Shown one piece after another: positions 13,369 to 18,541 of a DNA stretch of 18,541 nucleotides; within the stretch, counting starts at the first letter, position 1; each line of letters begins with the position of its first letter. This DNA comes from Pseudomonadota bacterium (GTDB taxonomy: Bacteria > Pseudomonadota > Alphaproteobacteria > Acetobacterales > Acetobacteraceae), in the NCBI GenBank assembly GCA_021784255.1, contig JAJXSZ010000022.1, forward strand, positions 1 to 18,541. Direction: 5' to 3'. The notes beneath the pieces were generated by a model. The model saw only the letters and a list, made by a program, of their open reading frames with translations. It had not been told where the DNA came from and searched no databases. The position numbers and the translations under genes are program-made.

Positions 13369-14022
13369 TTGTCCGATATTTTCGATGAGGTCGAACAGGA
13401 GCTGCGGGCCGAGCGCGCCCGCAAGCTGCTGCAACGCTACGGCGGCGTGCTGATTGCCGCCGCGGTGGTGGTGGTGGTGGCGGTCGGCGGCTGGGAAGCC
13501 TGGCAGGCCTGGCAGACGCGCCAGCGCAACGCGGTCGCGACGCTTTACCTGGCGGCGGGCCAGGCGGCCGACAGCCCGGACACGGCGACGCGCCAGACAG
13601 CGGTGCCCGAGCTGCGCCAGGTGATCGCGCGCGGCGACGAGGGTTACAAGACCCTCGCGCGGCTACGGCTCGCCGCGGTGCTGGCGGCAAGCGACCCCAA
13701 GGCGGCGCTGACACTGTGGAACCAGGTCGCGGGCGATACGGCCGCGGACCCGTTGCTGCGCGACACCGCCTCGCTGTCCTGGGCGCTGCATGTGGTCGAT
13801 GCCGGCGACCCGGGCATTGTCGGCGCGCGGCTCGCCGCGCTGGCGCGGCCGGAGAACCCGCTGCACGCGCTCGCCGAGGAAGCCCAGGCGCTGCTCGATC
13901 TGCGGCTCGGCAAGATGGCCGAGGCCAAAGCCAAGCTGAAGGCGCTGATGGACGACACCACCGCGCCGCAAGGCGTGCGCGGGCGGGCCAGCGGTCTGCT
14001 GACGCAACTCGGAGGTTCGTGA
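13369..14022 (+). CDS. YfgM-like membrane protein with TPR-like domain
   Basis: This 217-aa protein has a short cytoplasmic start, MSDIFDEVEQELRAERARKL, one transmembrane helix at about 26-44 (rich in Val and Ala) and an alpha-helical region resembling tetratricopeptide repeats to the end. This matches the YfgM / DUF2133-type proteins. In E. coli YfgM is an ancillary SecYEG subunit that links the translocon to periplasmic chaperones and is encoded just before bamB and der, exactly as here. Its role in this organism is inferred from that synteny. The start is TTG at 13369; no ATG lies in frame nearby, and the family normally begins MSDIF. GGAG stands 10 nt upstream. The stop overlaps the bamB start by one base. 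Confidence 0.85.
   Translation: MSDIFDEVEQELRAERARKLLQRYGGVLIAAAVVVVVAVGGWEAWQAWQTRQRNAVATLYLAAGQAADSPDTATRQTAVPELRQVIARGDEGYKTLARLRLAAVLAASDPKAALTLWNQVAGDTAADPLLRDTASLSWALHVVDAGDPGIVGARLAALARPENPLHALAEEAQALLDLRLGKMAEAKAKLKALMDDTTAPQGVRGRASGLLTQLGGS
14011..14015 (+). promoter_or_regulatory. Ribosome binding site GGAGG of bamB
   Basis: A full GGAGG lies within the last codons of the YfgM-like gene, 6 nt before ATG 14022. It fixes the bamB start at the TGATG overlap. Confidence 0.8.
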
Positions 14023-15356
14023 TGCGCCCTGCCCTTCCCAGGCTCGCGCGCCGCGCGCTGGTCCTCGGCTCGCCGCTGGTGCTGGCCGGCTGCGGCCTCA
14101 CCGATAACTGGTTCGGCTCGAGCAAGCCGCCGATCCCCGGCAAGCGCGTGCCGGTGCTGACCGAACAGCACGGCCTCGTCGCCGACCCGGACGCGCCGCC
14201 GGTCGCGGTGCCCACGGCGGCCGGCGTCCCCGCCTGGCCGCAACCGGGCAGTACCCCGGCGCACCCGGGCGGCAACCTGGCGCTGGCCGCCAATCCCGGC
14301 CTCGCCTGGCAGGGCGACGTCGGCGCTGGCACCGGCTATCGCCAGCGCATCACCGCGACCCCGGTCGTGGCCGATGGCCGCGTCTTCACGATGGACGCGG
14401 ACGCGGTGGTGCACGCCTTCTCCGCCCACGACGGCAGCCTGCTTTGGCGCGCCTCGACCCGCTCGAAGGGCGACCGCAGCACCAATGTCGGAGGCGGCAT
14501 CGCGGTCATGGCGGGGACGGTCTACGCCACCACCGGACGCGGCGACGCGGTCGCCTTCGAGGCCGCGAGCGGCAAGCGCGTCTGGGCATCGCGACTGCGC
14601 GGCGCCGCGCGCAGCGGGCCCACCCTGGTCGAGGACCGGCTGTTCGTGCCGCTGCTGGGCGATTCGCTGGCGGCGCTGGCGCGCAAGGACGGCAAGGAGC
14701 TGTGGTCGCATCAGGCCGGGCGGGTGGATTTCGGCTCGCTCGGCGCGCCGGCGCCGGCCTATGCGGACGGCGTGCTGGTCGCGGGCTTCGGCTCCGGCGA
14801 CCTGCTGGCGCTGCGCGGCGTCTCCGGCATCGTGCTCTGGGGCGACAGCCTGGCGAGCGCCGGCGGGCGCGGCGCGATCGGCGAGTTGTCGGCGATCCGC
14901 GGCATGCCGGCGATCGTGAACGGGCGGGTCTACGCGGTCGGCCTCGGCGGCAGCGCGGTGGCCGACGACCTGCGCTCCGGGCGGCGGCTGTGGTCGCGCG
15001 ACATCACCTCCGCCGAATCGCCGTGGGTTGCGGGCAACTACGTCTTCTTCGCCGCGCAGGATGCGCGCGTCGCCGCGGTCTCCGCCGATGCCGGCCGGGT
15101 CGCCTGGGTGACACAGTTGCCGGCCTTCACCGACCCCAAGAGCGAGAAGCACCCGATCCTGTGGCACGGGCCGGTGCTCGCCGGCGGGCGACTGCTGGTC
15201 GCCGGCGAGCATGGCAAGGCGGCCTGGCTCGATCCGGCGAAGGGCGCGGTGCTTGGTGAGACGGATCTGCCGGGCGGCGCAGCCGTCGCGCCGGTGGTCG
15301 CGGGCGGCACGCTCTATATCGTGACGCTCGGCGGCGCGATCCTCGCGTATCGCTGA
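14022..15356 (+). CDS. bamB: Outer membrane protein assembly factor BamB
   Basis: BamB is the beta-propeller lipoprotein of the BAM complex, which folds beta-barrel proteins into the outer membrane. The 444-aa precursor has an Arg-rich start, a hydrophobic stretch and the lipobox LAGC, giving Cys24 as the lipidated residue. After a Pro-rich linker, PQQ-propeller blades follow: ATPVVADGRVFTMDADAVVH, GSLLWRAS, GKRVWASRL, GPTLVEDRLFVPLLGDSLAA, GKELWSHQ and later equivalents, ending in GGTLYIVTLGGAILAYR. It is longer than the E. coli protein (392 aa), mostly in the N-terminal linker. The gene lies between the YfgM-like gene and der, the conserved order. A periplasmic dehydrogenase of the PQQ class is excluded by the small size and by the lack of its cofactor motifs. 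Confidence 0.93.
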   Translation: MRPALPRLARRALVLGSPLVLAGCGLTDNWFGSSKPPIPGKRVPVLTEQHGLVADPDAPPVAVPTAAGVPAWPQPGSTPAHPGGNLALAANPGLAWQGDVGAGTGYRQRITATPVVADGRVFTMDADAVVHAFSAHDGSLLWRASTRSKGDRSTNVGGGIAVMAGTVYATTGRGDAVAFEAASGKRVWASRLRGAARSGPTLVEDRLFVPLLGDSLAALARKDGKELWSHQAGRVDFGSLGAPAPAYADGVLVAGFGSGDLLALRGVSGIVLWGDSLASAGGRGAIGELSAIRGMPAIVNGRVYAVGLGGSAVADDLRSGRRLWSRDITSAESPWVAGNYVFFAAQDARVAAVSADAGRVAWVTQLPAFTDPKSEKHPILWHGPVLAGGRLLVAGEHGKAAWLDPAKGAVLGETDLPGGAAVAPVVAGGTLYIVTLGGAILAYR

Positions 15357-15360
15357 GCGC

Positions 15361-16689
15361 ATGCTGCCGCTCGTCGTCATTGCCGGGCGGCCGAATGTCG
15401 GCAAGTCCACGCTGTTCAACCGTCTCGTCGGGCGCCGGCTCGCGATCGTCGCCGACACGCCGGGAGTGACGCGCGACCGGCGCGAGGCGGAGGCACTGCT
15501 GCGCGGCCGGCGGGTGCGCGTCGCCGATACCGCGGGGCTGGAGGAGGCCCCGCCGGAGAGCCTCGGGCGGCGCATGCACGAATCCGCGACCTCGGCGATC
15601 CGTGAGGCCGATCTCGTCATCTTCGTCGTCGACGGGCGCGCCGGCATCGTGCCGGACGACCAGCATTTTGCCGCCTGGCTGCGCCGGACCGGACGCCCCG
15701 TGCTGCTGGTGGCCAACAAGGCGGAGGGCCGCGAGGGCTGGGCCGGCGCGCTGGAGGCGCACCGCCTCGGCTTCGGCGCCGCGCTGGCGGTCTCGGCCGA
15801 ACATGGCGAGGGCCTCGCCGAGCTGATGGGCGAGATCGCCGACCGCCTGCCCGAGGAGGTGGAAGAAACCGGCGAGGCGACGCCGCTCCGGCTCGCGGTG
15901 ATCGGGCGGCCGAATGCCGGCAAGTCGACGCTGGTCAACCGCCTGCTCGGCGAGGCCCGGCTGGTGACGGGGCCGGAGCCCGGGCTTACGCGCGACGCCG
16001 TCGCCGTCGCCCTGCGCGACGCGGCCGGACCGATCGAGATCGTCGACACCGCGGGGATGCGCAGGCGCGCGCGGGTGCAAAAGGGGTTGGAGCAGGCCTC
16101 GGTCGGCGCCAGCATCGCCGCGCTCAAGCTCGCCGAGGTGGTGGTGCTGCTGGCGGACGCGACGGTGGGGCTCGAGGACCAGGACCTGCAGCTCGCACGC
16201 CTCGTCGAGCGCGAGGGGCGCGCGCTGGTGATCGGGCTCAACAAGTGGGACGCGGTCGAGGACCGCGGTGCCGCGCGCCGGCGCGTCGCGGACGCGCTCG
16301 AAGCCTCGCTCGCGCAGATGAAGGGCATTGCCGTGGTCCCGTTCTCGGCCCTCACCGGCGCGGGGGTGGAGAAGCTGCTGCCGGCGGTGCGCGCGGTGCA
16401 TGCGATCTGGAACAAGCGGGTGCCGACCGGCGAGCTGAACCGCTGGTTCGAGGCCGCTCTCGAACGCCACCCGCCGCCGCTCGTGGACGGAAGGCGGCTC
16501 AAGCTGCGCTACATCACCCAGGCCAAGGCGCGGCCGCCGACCTTCGTCGTCTTCGGCACCCGCGCCGAGGCAACGCCGGAAGACTACAAGCGCTACCTCG
16601 CGAATTCGCTGCGGGAGGATTTCGATCTCCCCGGCGTGCCGCTCAGGATCACGTTCCGCGGGACCGAGAACCCCTACGACGAGAAATAG
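15361..16689 (+). CDS. der: Ribosome biogenesis GTPase Der (EngA)
   Basis: Der is an essential GTPase with two G domains that acts in 50S ribosomal subunit maturation. In this 442-aa protein the first domain shows GRPNVGKS (9-16), TPGVTRD, DTAG (56-59) and NKAE (119-122). The second shows GRPNAGKS (182-189), DTAG (229-232) and NKWD (294-297). A C-terminal KH-like domain follows, with LKLRYITQAKARPPTFVVFG and the closing RITFRGTENPYDEK. The first domain has NKAE where E. coli has NKxD; I recall this as common in alphaproteobacterial Der, so it is not a defect. The acidic linker between domains is short. The start ATG is 4 nt after the bamB stop, with no clear ribosome binding site, so translation probably depends on coupling. 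Confidence 0.96.
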   Translation: MLPLVVIAGRPNVGKSTLFNRLVGRRLAIVADTPGVTRDRREAEALLRGRRVRVADTAGLEEAPPESLGRRMHESATSAIREADLVIFVVDGRAGIVPDDQHFAAWLRRTGRPVLLVANKAEGREGWAGALEAHRLGFGAALAVSAEHGEGLAELMGEIADRLPEEVEETGEATPLRLAVIGRPNAGKSTLVNRLLGEARLVTGPEPGLTRDAVAVALRDAAGPIEIVDTAGMRRRARVQKGLEQASVGASIAALKLAEVVVLLADATVGLEDQDLQLARLVEREGRALVIGLNKWDAVEDRGAARRRVADALEASLAQMKGIAVVPFSALTGAGVEKLLPAVRAVHAIWNKRVPTGELNRWFEAALERHPPPLVDGRRLKLRYITQAKARPPTFVVFGTRAEATPEDYKRYLANSLREDFDLPGVPLRITFRGTENPYDEK

Positions 16690-16698
16690 CGCGGCGGT

Positions 16699-16750
16699 CC
16701 AGAGCAATATCCGACCAGATAGAATTATCTGATCGGATTTATTGCTCTGG
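16699..16750. repeat. Long imperfect palindrome after der, possible bidirectional terminator
   Basis: The left arm 16699-16721 (starting CCAGAGCAATAT) and the right arm 16726-16750 (ending TTATTGCTCTGG) are complementary over 22 of 23 positions, with a 2-nt bulge and a GAAT loop. The element is far more AT-rich than its surroundings. It sits between two convergent genes and could form a long hairpin in either transcript. A third copy of the outer ATTGCTCT lies at 16818-16825, directly at the stop of the dehydrogenase gene. I recall similar AGAGCAAT...ATTGCTCT palindromes as dispersed intergenic elements in other alphaproteobacteria, which is recollection only. Confidence 0.75.
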
Positions 16751-16777
16751 GAAACTTAGACTCCAGAACGACTTATC

Positions 16778-16816
16778 TCCGCTTTCTCGGTGCCGGACCG
16801 GCTCCGGGAGAGCGGA
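16778..16816. terminator. Second GC-rich hairpin in the der / dehydrogenase gap
   Basis: CCGCTTTCTC near 16779 can pair with GAGAGCGG (16808-16815) around an inner GCCGGACCGGC dyad. The inner 15 bp (16792-16806) are identical to the core of the hairpin after putA (9747-9761). It probably terminates the minus-strand purF / dehydrogenase transcript or der, but there is no T-run. Confidence 0.35.
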
Positions 16817-16823
16817 AATTGCT

Positions 16824-17516
16824 CTAAAGCCGCACCACCGCGCCATGGCGCAGCTCGCCCGGCTCGCACAGATCAGCGATCGCGGGGGCGAATTGCGCGG
16901 GCTTGGGCAGCGTCTCCTGGTCCTCGCCGGGCATGGCGAAACGGCGCAGGCGGGTGGCCATCGGCGGCGGCTCGACGAGGTTGATGCGCAGCGGCGTGGA
17001 CTCGGTCTCCCCCGCCCAGGCCAGCACCAGGTTGTGCTGTGCGGCCTTGCTCGCGCCATAGGTGCCCCAGAAGGCGCGCGGATGCGTCGCCCGCGCGTCG
17101 GTGACGAACACCGCCCGGCCGGCCTGCGCCGCCAGCAGCAGCGGCCCCGCAGTGCGGATCAGCCGCCAGGCGGCCGCGGCGTTGACCGCGAAGGTCTGCG
17201 TCCAGTCGTGTTCGGTGATGTGGTGCGCGGGTGTCAGCGTGCCCAGCGTCGCTGCCGCATGCACCAGGATGTCGAGCCGGCCGAAGCGCGCGTAGAGGCT
17301 GGGGCCGATCTGGTCGATCTCCGCGCTCTCGGTCAGGTCGAGCGGCAGCAGCGTCGCCTCCTGCCCGAGCGCGCGGATCGCGTCGTCCAGCGCCTCGAGC
17401 GCGCCCGGGGTGCGCGAGGTCGCGACCACGTGCACGCCGCGGCGCGCGAGCTCGAGCGCCACCGCGTTGCCGAGCCCGCGTCCGGCCCCGGTGACGAGGG
17501 CAATACGTTGCGTCAT
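16824..17516 (-). CDS. Short-chain dehydrogenase/reductase-like protein next to purF
   Basis: This 230-aa classical SDR fold has the nucleotide motif TGAGRGLG (9-16), an ATSRTP segment after the second strand that could accept NADP(H), HAAA in place of NNAG (86-89), the tetrad asparagine Asn112, and YGASK with Tyr153 and Lys157. The catalytic serine, expected 13 residues before the tyrosine, is Asp140 (VFVTDARATH). Activity may therefore be altered or lost, or the family may use another residue. The overall pattern resembles YciK-like dehydrogenases. It begins 2 bp after the purF stop, so it is co-transcribed with purF, an arrangement I recall from other alphaproteobacteria. The substrate is unknown. 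Confidence 0.85.
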   Translation of the reverse strand: MTQRIALVTGAGRGLGNAVALELARRGVHVVATSRTPGALEALDDAIRALGQEATLLPLDLTESAEIDQIGPSLYARFGRLDILVHAAATLGTLTPAHHITEHDWTQTFAVNAAAAWRLIRTAGPLLLAAQAGRAVFVTDARATHPRAFWGTYGASKAAQHNLVLAWAGETESTPLRINLVEPPPMATRLRRFAMPGEDQETLPKPAQFAPAIADLCEPGELRHGAVVRL

Positions 17517-17518
17517 CG

Positions 17519-18541
17519 TTACGACCTCGTTTCGGCGAGCAGGCTCAGCTGGCGGCTTTCGTTGTCCATCGCGTCGGGCAGCGCGATCGGGTACTCGCCG
17601 GTGAAGCAGGCATCGCAGTATTGCGGCGCCGCGCTGTCGCGCCCGGCATGGCCGAGCGCGCGGTAGAGCCCGTCACTGGAGATGAAGGCCAGGCTGTCCG
17701 CGCCGATGAGGCTGCGCATCTCCTCGATGGAATGGGTCGCGGCGAGCAGCTTGCTGCGCTCCGGCGTGTCGATGCCGTAGAAGCAGGAATGCGTGGTCGG
17801 CGGCGAGGAGATGCGCATATGCACCTCGCTGGCACCGGCGGCGCGCACCATCTCGACAATCTTGCGCGAGGTGGTGCCGCGCACGATCGAATCGTCCACC
17901 AGCACCACGCGCTTGCCCTCGATCACGGCGCGGTTGGCCGAATGCTTCAGCTTCACGCCGAGATGGCGGATGCTGTCCGTGGGCTCGATGAAGGTGCGGC
18001 CCACGTAGTGGTTGCGGATGATGCCAAGCTCGAACGGGATGCGGCTCTCGGCGGCATAGCCCATCGCCGCCGGCACGCCCGAATCCGGCACCGGAACGAT
18101 CACGTCGGCCGGCACCCCTGCCTCGCGCGCCAGCTCGGCGCCGATGCGCTTGCGCGCCGCATAGACCGGCTTGCCCTCGACGCGGGAATCGGGGCGGGCG
18201 AAGTAGATGTATTCGAAGATGCAGAACCGTTCCGGCACGCGCCTGAACGGCTTGATGCTGCGCACGCCCTGGTCGTTGATGACCACGATCTCGCCCGCCT
18301 CGATGTCGCGCACGAAGGTGGCGCCGACGATGTCGAGCGCGCAGGTCTCCGAGGCCAGCACCCAGCCGCCGCTTTCGAGCCGGCCGAGGATCAGCGGGCG
18401 CACGCCGGACGGATCGCGCACGCCGAGCAGCGCCTCCTCCGACAGGGCGATGAGGGAATAGGCGCCGACGACCTGCTTCAGCCCGTCGATCAGGCGGTCG
18501 ACCACGGTCGAGTAGAGCGAGATGGCGATTAGGTGGACGAA
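17519..18541 (-). CDS. purF: Amidophosphoribosyltransferase PurF, N-terminus beyond the window
   Basis: PurF catalyses the first step of purine synthesis, using PRPP and glutamine to make phosphoribosylamine. The frame stays open to the window edge, so the 340 residues seen lack the N-terminal glutaminase part with the nucleophilic cysteine. Visible are VHLIAISLYSTVVDRLIDGL and GAYSL from the end of the glutaminase domain, RFCIFEYIYFARPDS, the PRPP-binding loop VVLVDDSIVRGTTS and the C-terminal CFYGIDTPE and YCDACFTGEYP. The cysteines in these three places match the iron-sulphur-cluster ligands of the Bacillus subtilis type of enzyme, so a cluster is expected. The SDR-like gene follows after 2 bp. 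An apparent GTG start at 18505 is internal to the gene. Confidence 0.96.
   Translation of the reverse strand, partial: FVHLIAISLYSTVVDRLIDGLKQVVGAYSLIALSEEALLGVRDPSGVRPLILGRLESGGWVLASETCALDIVGATFVRDIEAGEIVVINDQGVRSIKPFRRVPERFCIFEYIYFARPDSRVEGKPVYAARKRIGAELAREAGVPADVIVPVPDSGVPAAMGYAAESRIPFELGIIRNHYVGRTFIEPTDSIRHLGVKLKHSANRAVIEGKRVVLVDDSIVRGTTSRKIVEMVRAAGASEVHMRISSPPTTHSCFYGIDTPERSKLLAATHSIEEMRSLIGADSLAFISSDGLYRALGHAGRDSAAPQYCDACFTGEYPIALPDAMDNESRQLSLLAETRS

Noticed and set aside
13644..16502. Minus-strand open frame of about 950 codons opposite YfgM-like, bamB and der
   Set aside because: It is the shadow of three well-supported genes. Its Ser/Arg/Ala-rich composition is typical of reverse-strand frames in GC-rich DNA.
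18503..18505. GTG as the start of purF
   Set aside because: The frame stays open to 18541, and the residues upstream (VHLIAISLYST) match the PurF family, so the gene simply runs off the window.
1..18541. Mobile elements, CRISPR arrays, toxin-antitoxin or phage-defence genes, tRNA or rRNA genes
   Set aside because: I looked for transposase motifs, terminal inverted repeats with target duplications, spaced repeats, tRNA-like cloverleafs and known defence motifs and saw none. The 14-bp array has no spacers and is ordinary tandem duplication.

Overview
The window is 18.5 kb of very GC-rich, densely coding DNA with strong G/C preference at third codon positions. Gene content and order suggest an alphaproteobacterium, most likely Rhodospirillales and plausibly Acetobacteraceae. 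The pointers are a TPR-like membrane protein followed by bamB and der, purF followed by a short-chain dehydrogenase, an arginase / ornithine cyclodeaminase / PutA cluster under an Lrp-type regulator, and a tiny Cys-containing lipoprotein. The family-level placement is inference from the sequence alone.

Layout. (1) Positions 2-115 are the last codons of a DNA-3-methyladenine glycosylase. (2) Positions 116-957 hold no convincing gene. A membrane protein of unknown function follows at 958-1653. Both are visibly less GC-rich than the rest and look like accessory DNA. (3) On the minus strand, an Lrp/AsnC regulator (3532-3969), an EamA-family permease (2467-3402) and a YbfF/ABHD11-like alpha/beta hydrolase (1706-2470) form one transcriptional direction. 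The last two overlap by 4 bp. (4) Divergent from the regulator, arginase (4104-5033), ornithine cyclodeaminase (5033-6076) and bifunctional PutA (6142-9726) form an operon that can convert arginine to urea, ornithine, proline and finally glutamate. (5) A minus-strand run contains a small lipoprotein (13015-13272), a fosmidomycin-resistance-type MFS pump (11679-12971), a YgjP-type zinc metallopeptidase (10891-11592) and a quinone oxidoreductase (9779-10780). (6) On the plus strand, a YfgM-like protein, BamB and Der are tightly packed (13369-16689), the conserved outer-membrane-assembly / ribosome-GTPase cluster. (7) A convergent gap with a long inverted repeat (16699-16750) separates der from a short-chain dehydrogenase (16824-17516). 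That gene lies directly downstream of purF, which runs off the right edge.

Most of the window is ordinary chromosomal housekeeping and catabolic DNA, and I do not see a defence system, mobile element, CRISPR array, tRNA or rRNA. The points most worth a second look are small. A 14-bp tandem array starts at the stop codon of the Lrp gene, and only that single TAG separates the regulator frame from the permease frame. A long palindrome follows der, and part of its surroundings recurs after putA. The dehydrogenase next to purF lacks the catalytic serine. The unknown membrane protein sits in atypical DNA.
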